Source: Meiothermus sp. (GTDB lineage: Bacteria; Deinococcota; Deinococci; Deinococcales; Thermaceae). Taken from it: a stretch of DNA of 64,000 bases. Below, in pieces: positions 1 to 9,449 of the stretch. Made by a program: the position numbers and the translations under genes. Position 1 is the stretch's first letter, and each line of letters opens with the position of its first letter. The DNA lies in NCBI RefSeq assembly GCF_026004075.1, contig NZ_BPIK01000001.1, forward strand, positions 1,094,041 to 1,158,040. The letters run 5' to 3'. The notes beneath the pieces were generated by a model that was not told where the DNA came from, did not search any database, and saw only the letters and a list, made by a program, of their open reading frames with translations.

Positions 1-1393
1 CGTAGTCGAGCAGATCCTGGCGGGATTCGAACAGGGGCAGCTTCAGGCCCTTGCGCTCCTTACGCCCCAGGATGCGCTCGGCCTCGGCTTGCAGGTAGGC
101 CACGTTCATATCGTCCTGCCACTCCCGGGCTAGCTCGAGCAGCTCGTAGGCCAGGCCCTGGGTGAGATCGCCCTGCTCGAACGACTGCAGTAGCTCACGC
201 CAGCGCAGCCTGTCCCAGGTGCGCACCACGGTAATGGGTGCTCCCCCTCGAGTGTGCAGGGCTACCGCCAGGGCGTTACGTCCCCCATCCTTGGCCGCTT
301 TTTCGGCGTCTCGAGCCCGCTGCAAAGACTGGGAGAGCGGCTCGCGGTAGTGCACCACCGCTATCCCTGCCGAGAGGGTGCCGCGCACCCGGTGCCGGAA
401 GTTTTCGGAGAGGTCTTGCGCGCAGGCAACGGCCTGGTTCACCGGCAAAAAGGCCAGCACATCGTCGCCGCCGGAGTAGACCATAAAGCCGTGGTGCTCC
501 CGAACGATCCTCTGGGCTTCGCGGGCGAAGTCGTCGAGTGTGTTGGAAAGCGCGCGGTGGGCTTCGGGGTTATCCTGCCGGCTAATCAGCTCGCCCATGC
601 GGTCGCCGTCGGCCACCAGGATGGCGAAGTAGGGCTGGGGTTCTGTGATGTGATCGTCGTCCTCGCCCCAGCGATCTTCGGGCTGGGCTTTGGGGTTTTG
701 GGCCCGGCGGGCCATGGTGCGGGTGTCCACCACTGTCTGGTACATGCCCGCGCCATAGCAGCGCTTGAGCAGCGAGATGGCGTCGAGGTGCTCGGTGGGC
801 TTGATGCGCAGGGGGCGGTGGGCGCCGTCGGGCAGGCGCAGGGTGGCCTCGCCCCACATGCGGGGGTCTATCACCGCTGCGCGGGAAGGGTCGAGGGGCG
901 ACTTGGGTATGCCCTCGTCGTTTTGCTGGGTGGGGGCAAACTCGCGCAGGGCCTTGCGTCCGGCCAGCAGACGCTCCACGCCCTGCCGGGCCTGGGGGTA
1001 GTTGTTTTCCAGCGGAACCCAGGCCGCGTAGAACTCGAGGAAACTTTCAAGCTGAAGCTGCGCCCTGCCCTGGTCAATTTGCTTCTGGTATTGCTCTGGG
1101 AGGCCGTCCATGGCTTCTTGCCAGAGGTACTTCAGCTTTTCCTGAGCGGCTTTGCGGGCCCCCTCGACCAACTGCTGGGGGTCGCCGGTCGCCTCGGCCA
1201 GAATTTTGTTGGCCCCATCGGCTTCCTGGTCGGATGGGAAGATGAGCAGGGCGTTCTGGTCGGCCAGATAGCGGGCCACCACCCGGCTCAGTTCCTGCAA
1301 AATCTGCGAACCGGCGTACAGGTCGGCGGTGCGCCGGGCCGCGACGATGAAGTCCTGTACGGGGCCGATGGAGATGGAGAGCAGGTAGGTCAC
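1..1393 (-). CDS. cmr2: Cas10/Cmr2, type III-B palm subunit (partial, runs off left edge)
   Basis: Large subunit of a Cmr RNA-guided RNA-targeting complex; in this family the GGDD palm makes cyclic oligoadenylates when target RNA is bound. Only about the first 464 residues are inside the window. Visible are GPVQDFIVAARRTADL near residue 10, DGDRMGE near residue 262 and SGGDD near residue 305. The protein starts directly with the first palm-like domain, so the N-terminal HD nuclease domain of many Cas10 proteins is missing. The GTG start is chosen because AGGAGGT lies six bases upstream and the start overlaps the cmr1 stop (GTGA), implying translational coupling. The rest of the Cmr genes probably lie to the left. 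The family call is firm; the activity is inferred from the intact motif. Confidence 0.93.
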   Translation of the reverse strand, partial: MTYLLSISIGPVQDFIVAARRTADLYAGSQILQELSRVVARYLADQNALLIFPSDQEADGANKILAEATGDPQQLVEGARKAAQEKLKYLWQEAMDGLPEQYQKQIDQGRAQLQLESFLEFYAAWVPLENNYPQARQGVERLLAGRKALREFAPTQQNDEGIPKSPLDPSRAAVIDPRMWGEATLRLPDGAHRPLRIKPTEHLDAISLLKRCYGAGMYQTVVDTRTMARRAQNPKAQPEDRWGEDDDHITEPQPYFAILVADGDRMGELISRQDNPEAHRALSNTLDDFAREAQRIVREHHGFMVYSGGDDVLAFLPVNQAVACAQDLSENFRHRVRGTLSAGIAVVHYREPLSQSLQRARDAEKAAKDGGRNALAVALHTRGGAPITVVRTWDRLRWRELLQSFEQGDLTQGLAYELLELAREWQDDMNVAYLQAEAERILGRKERKGLKLPLFESRQDLLDY

Positions 1394-2550
1394 AGGCGTA
1401 CCTCCTCAGTGAAGCCCTCCTTTTGGGCAGCCCGCAAAACAGTTTCTATCAAGTCCTTCCCACCTAGCGCCCGTACCACACGATCGTCGGTGGGCCAGGA
1501 AAGATCGTAGGTCTGGCCTTTCACACTGACCCCCTGGGGTTCGGGCGCGGAAAGCACCAGCACCATCGCCCGCACCGAGCCATCAGCGAAGGCGACCGGC
1601 TTGAGGAGGACGGGTGAGGCCATGCGGCTTCCATCGGCAGGGGTGATTTCCCCTGCGAAGGCGCCGGTGAACTTCTGGTAGATAATGGGCAAGCCCATAT
1701 AAGGCTTGGCCAAGCTGACTTTTTGGCCTGGAGTGAGAGCTTTTAACTTGGCGTGATCTTCCCACATGGCCCCGCCCATCGCGCTGTACTCGGGATACTT
1801 TCCGGTGTAGTGCCCCTTGCGGAAGCGGGCCCAAAAAATGCTCAGGTCTTTCCAGGCCCTTACTCCGTCTTTGTAGGGCTTGGAGAAGGTAGCCCTCGCC
1901 CCAGATAGACACGAGTAGTACCCGTTGGATTGAAGCCCCGCGAACCACCCCTTTAGCTCAGAGAGGTCTTTGGGGTGCCATCCGGTTTGGGATGAAACGA
2001 CTTGCAACGCCCCTAACCCCCGCCGAGTCCGGGCCCCCACCCCGCCAAAAGCCAGCCAGGCTCGGACGGCTGTTTTTACCTCAGCCTCTTCCTCGAGCGT
2101 GAGGGAGTTCGAGAGCCGTAGCTCGAGGCTAAACGAGACCCCGACGAGCCCCGAGGCTTCGGAATCGTTTTTGTTCCTCAAAAAGGGATAGACGAAAAAG
2201 CGCTCATAAGGCTTTACCCTTTCACCCAGGGACGAAGGCTGGAGAGTGTTTTCGTAACCCTGCTCACTGACTGTCAGGGCCACCTGCCCTTGTTTCTTCG
2301 CGCTCCCCCAGATGCGCTCCTCTGCTTCAAACAGCTCCTTGGCGGTGGCATACTGCGCCCCCGCCGTAGCCCGCCACCAGAAACGCAGGTGGCCGCGCAC
2401 GCTGGCTGCCCGCACCGGGTGCTCAGGGTCTACCTGACGCGGTGTGGCGCTGCCGCCAAACATGGGGGTGATGGTGCGCAGCCGGAGCGTCCAGGTTTCC
2501 AGGGCCGGCGCCTTGAGCGGCGGGGGTGGAATCGGAACCGTCCTGGGCAT
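1390..2550 (-). CDS. cmr1: Cmr1, type III-B RAMP protein
   Basis: Predicted 386-residue RAMP-superfamily subunit of the Cmr complex, which caps the 3' end of the crRNA and takes part in target RNA binding. The N-terminal run TITPMFGG followed by RGHLRFWWRA (about residues 25-60) is the classic Cmr1 signature, and GGVGARTRRGLGAL is the glycine-rich RAMP loop. ATG at 2550 is preferred over an in-frame upstream start because it sits two bases after the cas7c stop (TAGccATG) and leaves Cmr1 its normal N terminus. It follows type I-C genes and overlaps cmr2 by four bases, so both systems appear to share one transcript. Confidence 0.92.
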   Translation of the reverse strand: MPRTVPIPPPPLKAPALETWTLRLRTITPMFGGSATPRQVDPEHPVRAASVRGHLRFWWRATAGAQYATAKELFEAEERIWGSAKKQGQVALTVSEQGYENTLQPSSLGERVKPYERFFVYPFLRNKNDSEASGLVGVSFSLELRLSNSLTLEEEAEVKTAVRAWLAFGGVGARTRRGLGALQVVSSQTGWHPKDLSELKGWFAGLQSNGYYSCLSGARATFSKPYKDGVRAWKDLSIFWARFRKGHYTGKYPEYSAMGGAMWEDHAKLKALTPGQKVSLAKPYMGLPIIYQKFTGAFAGEITPADGSRMASPVLLKPVAFADGSVRAMVLVLSAPEPQGVSVKGQTYDLSWPTDDRVVRALGGKDLIETVLRAAQKEGFTEEVRL

Positions 2551-2552
2551 GG

Positions 2553-3530
2553 CTAGGCTCCCATCCAGGCATCCCAACTGGCCTCGTCCCACTCGGAAAG
2601 CTCGAGCATCCGCACCCCTTTGGGCAGTTGGGCGGGGTCGGCGGTAATCCGGTAATCGGAGAAGCTGCGCGGGGGCCTGCTCTCGTCCAACCGCTCCACC
2701 GAGACCACCTGCCCCAGCTCGAGCAGCCGGTGCGCAGGCGCACAGCCCAGCCGGGCCTGGCGCCGGTTCTGCTCGTCGTTATTGGGGTCGCCGTTGCCCA
2801 CGTGCTTGAACAGGTACAGGCGGCGGGTCGCCATGTGGCCCTTGCTGGCGCTGCGGTCGTGCTCGAACATGTTCATGAGGGCTTCCACCAGCAGCTTCAG
2901 GTCGGCCTCGCTAAAGCCGGTTTGCTCGGCCAGGTGGGCGCTGATGAAGCCTTTAGCCATGTACAGCCCATAGGCCACCTGGCTTTTGCGCCCCATGGTG
3001 CGCAGCTTGTCCTCGGGCTGCTCGGCCTCCCAGCGCAGGTAATCTTCCAGGGTTTTGGCGTTTTTTACGTCCTCGGCCACCGCCCCACGGGTAATGCTGA
3101 ACTCCGCCGGAAAGATGGGGTCGAGGCTCCGGGCGAAGGTGATCTGCACCGGCCCCCGCACCTGGCCGGCGTTGGCCCCGGTGCTCATCACCGCGCCAAA
3201 GGTGCGCACGTCGAAGAACTGCTCGCACATCCAGCGCCGCGCGGCCTCTACTTTGTCTTTGGTCTTGCTTCCGGTAAACCCGCCTTCGGTTTTTATGTGA
3301 GCCTCGAAGATGGGCCGGTTCAGGTTGGTGCCGTGCTGCACGAAGATGCTGGCCCCCGCCACCTGGGCGTAGTTACGGAGGCGCCGCTTCAGGGCCACGT
3401 CGCTCACCAGGCCGTGGCCGTCCTCGGGGTCGATGCGCGGGGCGTTGCCGCTGTCGGGGTCGCCGTTGGGGTTGCCGTCCTTGACGTCGAAAAACAGCAG
3501 GAACTCGTAGCGGTTCTGGATAGGGTTCAT
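2553..3530 (-). CDS. cas7: Cas7c (Csd2), type I-C Cascade backbone
   Basis: Predicted 325-residue Cas7 of type I-C, the repeated subunit that coats the crRNA spacer in Cascade. The opening [21 protein letters not shown] is the hallmark of Csd2/Cas7c proteins, and the C-terminal half carries the usual GYGLYM-like and [11 protein letters not shown]-type stretches (here [11 protein letters not shown]). The length is typical. The ATG overlaps the cas8c stop (ATGA), and AAAGGAGA lies just upstream. It is the last type I-C gene before the switch to cmr1. No truncation or missing region is seen. Confidence 0.95.
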   Translation of the reverse strand: MNPIQNRYEFLLFFDVKDGNPNGDPDSGNAPRIDPEDGHGLVSDVALKRRLRNYAQVAGASIFVQHGTNLNRPIFEAHIKTEGGFTGSKTKDKVEAARRWMCEQFFDVRTFGAVMSTGANAGQVRGPVQITFARSLDPIFPAEFSITRGAVAEDVKNAKTLEDYLRWEAEQPEDKLRTMGRKSQVAYGLYMAKGFISAHLAEQTGFSEADLKLLVEALMNMFEHDRSASKGHMATRRLYLFKHVGNGDPNNDEQNRRQARLGCAPAHRLLELGQVVSVERLDESRPPRSFSDYRITADPAQLPKGVRMLELSEWDEASWDAWMGA

Positions 3531-3916
3531 GTGCTCTCCTTTTCAGAATCAGATTTCTTGCGGCTGGCGGCCATCTGCTGGTAGTAGCCCAGGGCAAAAA
3601 GGCTCTGCTCTTCCAGGCTCAGGGTGCGCGGCAGGTTTTTACCCAGGGCTTTCCAGACCTCGGCGAGCTGGGTGTTGAACCAGTAGGCCAGGCCGGGTGC
3701 GTCTTTAGCCATCTTGGCCAGGTGGTGCTGCGAGAGCCGGGTCAGCCGGCCCAGCACCAGCGAGGGGGTGCTGGAAGCGGCCCCGTAGTAGCGCTGGATC
3801 ACCCCGGCGTTGATCTCGGACTCGCTGGCGGCCTCCTGAATCTGGGCCAGGATGCACATCAAGCGGCCACAGTGGTAGGCCGGGCTGGGGTGGCTTAGGT
3901 CGAGTTCTGCACTCAT
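3527..3916 (-). CDS. cas11c: Cas11c small subunit, internal translation start within cas8c
   Basis: In type I-C systems the small subunit Cas11c is known to be made by internal initiation inside cas8c. Here the in-frame ATG at 3916 (protein [19 protein letters not shown]..., 129 residues) is preceded by AAAGGAGGT with six bases between, a nearly perfect ribosome binding site in the middle of a coding region and better than most gene starts in this window. The product would be an all-helical protein that lines the Cascade belly. The site and spacing are seen; use of the start is inferred from known type I-C biology. Confidence 0.82.
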   Translation of the reverse strand: MSAELDLSHPSPAYHCGRLMCILAQIQEAASESEINAGVIQRYYGAASSTPSLVLGRLTRLSQHHLAKMAKDAPGLAYWFNTQLAEVWKALGKNLPRTLSLEEQSLFALGYYQQMAASRKKSDSEKEST

Positions 3917-5374
3917 CCGATAACCTCCTTTGCGGTTGTGGTAGGCCTTCAAAAGCCCCATGCGGGCGTAGATGCGCCCAAGGGCAGCAGCGTCGGGTTT
4001 CTGAGCCTTCAAGGCTTCGGTAAAAGCCCCGGTCATCACCTCGGCGGTGTGGGTCTCCATGATTTTGGCGACCGCTGCGTAGGGGATGGGCAGGCGGGGG
4101 TTGAGGGCGGCCCGCCAGAGGGGGGTCTGGAGCTGTTTGATGGGTTTGAGGTAGTCGTCGAAGTTTTGCTCGGGGGTTTTGGGCCGCTGGAGACTGAGGA
4201 AAAGCCGGTTGAGGCCGGGGGGGCTGGCAAGGCTCCCTCCGTCGCGCCGCACGATGGCGAGGTCGGAAAACCAGGCCGCTACTGCATGAATGAAGTCCTC
4301 GAGCTGCCCCATCTGCCAGTCGCGCAGCATCACCCGGCCCGAGGCCGGGCTCATGGCGGCGGAAAAGAAGCGGGCGCTCTGCAGAACGGGCGGGGCCTGG
4401 CCGGTTCGGAGGGCCTGTAAAACCCGACGGGCGCGCTCGAGGGCCTGTAGCTCCTGGGCCTCGTCTGCTGCAGGCGCGAAGAGGTCTTTGAAGAAGTCGT
4501 CTTCTTTTGGAATTTCCCGATCGTACCAGACCACCACCTTCATCTCGCCCAGGATCTCGGCTTTCTCCAGCAGGGCATCCAGCCCGGCCCGGTAGGCATT
4601 GGCGGCCTGCTCCTCCACCGCGGCGTTTTCCCCCTGCGAGAGGCCATAGGACTCAAAAGCCTCCTTGTCGTAGGTGACCAGGGCGTGCCCAAAGGCGCTC
4701 CCACCCAGCTTAGTCACCTTGGGGTGGGTGGAGGCGGGGGTCACCAGCGCACCGCTGGCGAACGAGGGCATGCGCCCTTCTGAGCCCGACTTGGGGAAAG
4801 CCTGGGTTCTGAACTGCCGCCACCAGTCGTGCCAGTCGGGGAAGTCCAGCACGCACCGGCCCTGAAGCCAAAAGGAGACTTTATCGGTGGGTTTGAGCTT
4901 TTCGGCCCCTCTTTTCTGGGCCTGGGCCTCGAGCTTCTGCAAAATTGTCTGCATCTGCTCCGGGTCGGACAGGGCCTGGGCAATGGGTTTTAGGAGCGGT
5001 ACGTCGTTGGCGGCAAGCTGAATCAGCAGACGGAAGGTGGCCTGTTTTTGCAGGTTCCTGGCGTGCTCATCGGGCTTCCTGACCTGGCCGTTAGCGTCCC
5101 GCTCGGCCAGGCCAAACACCACCGCGCAGGTATCGGCCAGGAAGTGAGCGGCCTGCTCTACCGAATGCCCCTGGCCCCGCAGGTAGCCGGGAAGGCTAAT
5201 CATATCGGGCTGGGAAAGGTCGGGCGCGGTTCTGGCCTGGTTTTCCAGCGGAATCAGCTCGGTGAAGGCCCCCTGCGGGCTTACCCCCACCAGCCAGCGG
5301 ATTTCTTTGGTGGTAAAGCCCGGCTCGGCCAGCAACCCTTTTTGCTGGGTGTACGAGACCAACTGCGAAAGCAT
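3527..5374 (-). CDS. cas8c: Cas8c (Csd1), type I-C large subunit
   Basis: Predicted 615-residue large subunit of type I-C Cascade, which recognises the PAM and helps open the target DNA before Cas3 is recruited. The N terminus [15 protein letters not shown], the middle block [18 protein letters not shown] and the C-terminal [10 protein letters not shown] are typical of Csd1/Cas8c. The ATG at 5374 overlaps the cas5c stop (TGATG); a GTG one codon earlier is possible. The last 129 codons can also be read separately as Cas11c from an internal start at 3916. The gene looks complete. Confidence 0.94.
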   Translation of the reverse strand: MLSQLVSYTQQKGLLAEPGFTTKEIRWLVGVSPQGAFTELIPLENQARTAPDLSQPDMISLPGYLRGQGHSVEQAAHFLADTCAVVFGLAERDANGQVRKPDEHARNLQKQATFRLLIQLAANDVPLLKPIAQALSDPEQMQTILQKLEAQAQKRGAEKLKPTDKVSFWLQGRCVLDFPDWHDWWRQFRTQAFPKSGSEGRMPSFASGALVTPASTHPKVTKLGGSAFGHALVTYDKEAFESYGLSQGENAAVEEQAANAYRAGLDALLEKAEILGEMKVVVWYDREIPKEDDFFKDLFAPAADEAQELQALERARRVLQALRTGQAPPVLQSARFFSAAMSPASGRVMLRDWQMGQLEDFIHAVAAWFSDLAIVRRDGGSLASPPGLNRLFLSLQRPKTPEQNFDDYLKPIKQLQTPLWRAALNPRLPIPYAAVAKIMETHTAEVMTGAFTEALKAQKPDAAALGRIYARMGLLKAYHNRKGGYRMSAELDLSHPSPAYHCGRLMCILAQIQEAASESEINAGVIQRYYGAASSTPSLVLGRLTRLSQHHLAKMAKDAPGLAYWFNTQLAEVWKALGKNLPRTLSLEEQSLFALGYYQQMAASRKKSDSEKEST

Positions 5375-6117
5375 CACCCACCCCCTTTGCGAACCTGTGG
5401 GCTTTCGTAGGGGGGCACCTCGAGCACCCCCTGCACCACCTCGGCCTCGAACAGGCTGATGCTCGGTTTCTCGCCGCGGTCGGTACGCAGCGGGCGGCCT
5501 GGGCGCGAGAGGTCGAAGACGTCGTAAAGCATCCAGCCGATTTTTTCGTTGTAGGGCACCGGGGCGGCCCCTTCATCCTCCACCAGCCGGAAGTAGCCGG
5601 TAAACTCGCGGCAGCCCAGGTAGGGCTGGTAGATGCACTGGCCGGCTCGAGCCCGCCGGAGAAAACTCTGCTCGATTTTTTGCCGCAAAGCGGGGTCTTC
5701 GCGGTAGAGCACGGCCTGGGCGGTCAGGCGGTAGCGCACGTTTTTGAGGGCCATGGTCTGGCGCTGGGTGCGGCCCTTGGCACCACCGCTGGTCTCATCC
5801 CCCGAGGCGTCGGCGTACAGGGGCTCAAAGCGGCTGGGGTCTTTCATCCAGGCCTGGATGTTGCGCACGCTGGCCTTCTCCTTGACCTCGTTGCGCATCA
5901 GGCTGATGTAGCGCACCGGGCTCAGCACCTCGATGCGGCGCACCTGCCAGTACATCAGGGGCGTTTTGTGCTGGGGGTCGAAGTCGAGGTAGATGGCATC
6001 GAAGATACCACGCGCCGCGCTGGGGGTGATGATGGGGTAGCTGAAGCGCTCCACCTTGAACTCGGGCCGGGTGAAACAGGCCAGCTCTCCCCAGACTTCT
6101 AACTGAAAACTTCGCAT
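5374..6117 (-). CDS. cas5c: Cas5c (Cas5d), type I-C crRNA-processing endoribonuclease
   Basis: Predicted 247-residue Cas5c. In type I-C this protein replaces Cas6: it cuts the repeat RNA at the base of the stem-loop and stays on the 5' handle. The start [24 protein letters not shown] and the block [17 protein letters not shown] are highly typical, as is [13 protein letters not shown] in the C-terminal part. ATG 6117 is chosen because AAAGGAGGT lies five bases upstream; a much longer open frame upstream is only a shadow of cas3. It starts 11 bases after the cas3 stop and overlaps cas8c. Confidence 0.95.
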   Translation of the reverse strand: MRSFQLEVWGELACFTRPEFKVERFSYPIITPSAARGIFDAIYLDFDPQHKTPLMYWQVRRIEVLSPVRYISLMRNEVKEKASVRNIQAWMKDPSRFEPLYADASGDETSGGAKGRTQRQTMALKNVRYRLTAQAVLYREDPALRQKIEQSFLRRARAGQCIYQPYLGCREFTGYFRLVEDEGAAPVPYNEKIGWMLYDVFDLSRPGRPLRTDRGEKPSISLFEAEVVQGVLEVPPYESPQVRKGGG

Positions 6118-6128
6118 CCAACCTCCTT

Positions 6129-9100
6129 TCAGACCACCAGCCCCGCGGCCCCTCCCTCCTGGGGTGTAAAGCCCAGCCGGGCGTCGTAGAGCGCGGGGTC
6201 GGCAGAGAGAAACCAGTCCGGGGCCTCGCCCCGCCCATAGCGCAGGAAGACCGTCTCCAGGAAGGGCGGGGGGCCATCTTGGGGCAGGAAGTAGGGCACG
6301 GTGTAGGGCCGGGCCCGGTGAATCCAGGCCGCGGAAATGCCCTGGTCGCGGGCCTCCTGCATCAGGGCCAGGGCTTCGTCGTTGTAGGGCACCACCACGT
6401 TTACCGCCGCCGACTCGATGATTCGGTAGCGCCGGGCCAGCTCGGCGTAGTTCTGGGTCTGAATCAAGGCCTCGATCTCGGGGTTGCTCACCTGCTGGAG
6501 CGCGTAGAGGCTCTGGTAGTAGCGGCGGAAGGTGGCGGGCTCGAGCGTGAGCGGCCCCTCGGCCTGCAAGGCGCGGGTAAGGGCGGCGGCCCGGCCGTAG
6601 GTCCGGTCGGGGTAGGCTTCCTCCTCGGGCAGGAAGACCACCAGCCGGCCCTGCGGGCGCAGGCCGTGCCGGTTGATGCGCCCGGCGGTCTGGGCGATGG
6701 CCTCGAGCGGCCCCAGGGCGCGATAGCCCACCGGGAAGTCCAGCTCCACCCCGGCTTCCACCACCTGGGTGGCTACCAGGCGGCAGGGCTGGCCCTGCTC
6801 GAGGCGGCGCTGTACCTCCTCGAGCACCCCCCGCCGGTGGGCCGGGCACAGGGCGGTGGACAGGTGGTAGAGCCCCTCGAGGTCGCGCGCCTGGGCCTCG
6901 TGGAACAGGGCGTAGGCCTGGCGCTTGAGGTTGAGCACGGCCAGCACCTGCGGCTCGGCCTCCAGCAGGGTAGCCAGGTGGGGCCAGGGGGTGGGGTTTT
7001 TCAGCCACCACTCGAGTTCTACCCGCTGGCTCTGGGCAAAAAGCTGTTCGGGTTCCGGCAGCATCTCCACCGGCTGCCAGCCCTGGGGCTCACCGCGCCG
7101 GATCTGCTCGTGCAGGGTGTCGAAGGCGGGCTGGGTAGCGGTGGAAAACACCACCACCGCCCCGTACTTCTCGCTGGCCAGGTGGGCCAGGGTTTTGAGG
7201 GTGGGCAGAGCCAGGTGGGTGGGCAGGGTCTGCACCTCGTCGAAAAGCAGCACGCTACCCGCCAGGTTGTGCAGTTTGCGGCAGGCCCCAGGGCGGTTGG
7301 CGTGCAGGCTTTCCAGAAGCTGCACGTGGGTGGTAAGGACGATGGGGGCCTCCCAGTTTTCGCTCAGGAGGCGGCGTTCGCGCTCCTGCAAGTCCTGCTC
7401 GTCGGAGAGTTCTCTGGAGAGGGGCCGGTAGGCCAGGCTGTGGTCTTCCAGGATGTAATGGGGCCCGAAGTCCTGGAACAGCTCGCGGTAGACTTTGGCG
7501 GTCTGGTCGAGGATGGAAAGATAGGGCAGCACCACCACAATCCGGCGTATGCGGGGGTCGCGCACGGCCCGCCGCAGGGCGAAGCGCAGCATGGCCAGGG
7601 TTTTGCCCAGGCCGGTGGGGGCGGTGAGGGTGAAGACCGAGGCGGCCTGTTCTGCTGCGCTTGCTGCGGCCTCGGCCACCAGCCTGCGCAGCTCGCGCGT
7701 TTTCTGGGGGATGTGGCCTGCCTGACCGAGCCGGGCCAGGTGGGCCTCGAGGCGCTCCAGGGCTTCCCTGGCCCGCAATTCCGGGGGTGCAGGACGGGCT
7801 TCAGGGCCTTTGATGTGGGCCTCGGTGTCCAGAAAATCGGCGTCCACCAGGGCCGAGAAGAGCATGCGGGTATCCAGCATGGCGGCCGCGCTGGCCGGCG
7901 GGGTGATGAGGGTACGGCTGGGCGGGGGCAGCTCGAGGCCGTCCTTCTGCAGGCGGGCTTTGAGCACCTCGAGGTCGGGCTCGCTCAGCCGCAAATCGGG
8001 GGGGAAGCCCTTTCCGTCCTCGCGTAGCTTCATCTCCTTCAGGCTTTCCTTAGCCCCGCTCTGCAACCCGATGTGGTGGCCCTGTACGGCCAGGGCCACC
8101 GCGGGCTGGCGGTACTCAAACAAGGCCAGGTGGGCCCCCGCCGACCAGTGGTCGAGGCCCTTTTCCCTGCCCTCGAGCCGGCGCTGGAACAGGTCGCCGT
8201 ACTTGCCCAGGTCGTGCAGGCGGCCCGCCAGCCGGGCGTTTTCTTCCTCGCCAAAGGGCCGGGCCTTGGCCGCCGCCCGTTCGGCCACCTGGTGCAGGTG
8301 TTCCCGCAGGGGCTGCCAGCGGGCGGGGTTGGGGTGGGTGTGGGCCCAGTAGGTTCTGGAAACCAGGCCGGGCTGCCCGTACTGCTCGAGCACCGCCCGC
8401 GCCTCGGCCAGCCAGGCCCGCCGCAGGCTTTCTGGCTCCAGCACCTCCACCCTGGGCCCCCAGCTCTGAATCCAGGGTAGCAGCTCGAGGGGGAATCCTT
8501 CGGTATCGGTGCCAACGGTAATTTGAACGAGAGTGCTACCACCCTCGAGCTGCTCAAGGATCTGCAGGTTGGGGTAACCCCCCTCCCGGATGCGCTCGCT
8601 GGCCTCCGGGTTGAAGCGCAGCCGCACCTGCATGGGCGGTTCGCTGCGCACGATGCCCCAGGCGTTGGAGAGGTACTGGCTGGGGTCGAAGTCGTCGGGA
8701 ATGGTGTAGGTTTCGTCCAGCAGGCGCGGACGCTGGATGCGCTCGAGCTTGTAGGTCTTGAGGTTCTCGAGGTAGTGCAGGCCCCGGCCATACAGCCGGT
8801 CTTTACCGATCACGTAAACCGCCATATTGGCCCGGGACACCTCGATGAAGTAGGTCTCGAGTTCAACCCGGATAACCCGCGCCTGGGGAAGACGGTACTC
8901 GAAGGCCACCACCTGCTGGTTGAGCCAGCCCTGGGTGAGGGTCTCGAGGTTGGCCCCGCTCAGGCTGGGGGGGCGCTGGTTCAGGGCCTCGGTGCTGCGC
9001 AGGGCGATGCTGCGCAGGGGCTCCGGCAGGTGTTTGGATAGTTTTCGCAAGGCTTCCTGGTAGGCTTTGTTGCTACCCGGCGCATGGTGCGCCAGCATAC

Positions 9101-9365
9101 GCAAAGCCGCATGGGCGACCACGGTTTCGGTAAGGCTCAGCCGCTCCCGCACCTCGACCCAGTAGAGGCCCCGCAGCCGGTCGTGCCGGAACTCGAGCCC
9201 CAGCCGCTCGGCCAGGGCCTCGGCCTCGAGCAGGTAATCGAAGATGGCCCGTTCCCCAAGGCCCAGCTCTTTGCGCAGCTCGTGGGGCCGCCAGGCTTTC
9301 TGCTCGAGCAGCTCCAGCAGCCGGAGCAGCCTGTGGGCTTTGTTTTGATGGTACGTTGCTTCCAT
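6129..9365 (-). CDS. cas3: WYL-domain regulator fused to Cas3 HD nuclease-helicase
   Basis: One open frame of 1078 residues holds a complete regulator and a complete Cas3. Residues 1-75 form a helix-turn-helix (LRKELGLGERAIFDYLLEA). Residues about 155-250 are a WYL domain, and about 270-330 match the C-terminal extension of WYL regulators (LLPWIQSWGPRVEVLEPESLR). The HD nuclease follows: YWAH at 339-342, HDLGK at 384-388, H406, H412 and H430-431. The helicase has Walker A APTGLGKT (582-589), DEVQ (709-712), STAT (741-744) and QTAGRINRHG (892-901). No stop, frameshift scar or internal start with a ribosome site is seen at the junction near residue 333. A TAG lies in frame nine codons before the ATG. 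The fusion probably represses or senses at its own promoter, and cuts DNA when recruited by Cascade. Confidence 0.92.
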   Translation of the reverse strand: MEATYHQNKAHRLLRLLELLEQKAWRPHELRKELGLGERAIFDYLLEAEALAERLGLEFRHDRLRGLYWVEVRERLSLTETVVAHAALRMLAHHAPGSNKAYQEALRKLSKHLPEPLRSIALRSTEALNQRPPSLSGANLETLTQGWLNQQVVAFEYRLPQARVIRVELETYFIEVSRANMAVYVIGKDRLYGRGLHYLENLKTYKLERIQRPRLLDETYTIPDDFDPSQYLSNAWGIVRSEPPMQVRLRFNPEASERIREGGYPNLQILEQLEGGSTLVQITVGTDTEGFPLELLPWIQSWGPRVEVLEPESLRRAWLAEARAVLEQYGQPGLVSRTYWAHTHPNPARWQPLREHLHQVAERAAAKARPFGEEENARLAGRLHDLGKYGDLFQRRLEGREKGLDHWSAGAHLALFEYRQPAVALAVQGHHIGLQSGAKESLKEMKLREDGKGFPPDLRLSEPDLEVLKARLQKDGLELPPPSRTLITPPASAAAMLDTRMLFSALVDADFLDTEAHIKGPEARPAPPELRAREALERLEAHLARLGQAGHIPQKTRELRRLVAEAAASAAEQAASVFTLTAPTGLGKTLAMLRFALRRAVRDPRIRRIVVVLPYLSILDQTAKVYRELFQDFGPHYILEDHSLAYRPLSRELSDEQDLQERERRLLSENWEAPIVLTTHVQLLESLHANRPGACRKLHNLAGSVLLFDEVQTLPTHLALPTLKTLAHLASEKYGAVVVFSTATQPAFDTLHEQIRRGEPQGWQPVEMLPEPEQLFAQSQRVELEWWLKNPTPWPHLATLLEAEPQVLAVLNLKRQAYALFHEAQARDLEGLYHLSTALCPAHRRGVLEEVQRRLEQGQPCRLVATQVVEAGVELDFPVGYRALGPLEAIAQTAGRINRHGLRPQGRLVVFLPEEEAYPDRTYGRAAALTRALQAEGPLTLEPATFRRYYQSLYALQQVSNPEIEALIQTQNYAELARRYRIIESAAVNVVVPYNDEALALMQEARDQGISAAWIHRARPYTVPYFLPQDGPPPFLETVFLRYGRGEAPDWFLSADPALYDARLGFTPQEGGAAGLVV

Positions 9366-9449
9366 ATCAGCGCCAGCAGCAAGGCTTGACTAGTAGCGTA
9401 AACCTTGCCGTCCAGCTCTCGTCCAGATGGATTTTTGTGCGCTCATTAC

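Noticed and set aside
254-1510. Long open frame on the plus strand opposite cmr2
   Set aside because: It has no domain I recognise and lies opposite a clear Cas10 reading frame; G+C-rich codon use creates such antisense frames throughout the window.
6118-7011. Upstream extension of cas5c
   Set aside because: The frame is open only because it overlaps cas3 in another frame; the proper start at 6117 has an AAAGGAGGT site and the typical Cas5c N terminus.
6279-8027. 582-codon plus-strand frame opposite cas3
   Set aside because: Gly/Val/His/Gln-rich antisense shadow of the Cas3 helicase part, with no plausible start site or motif.
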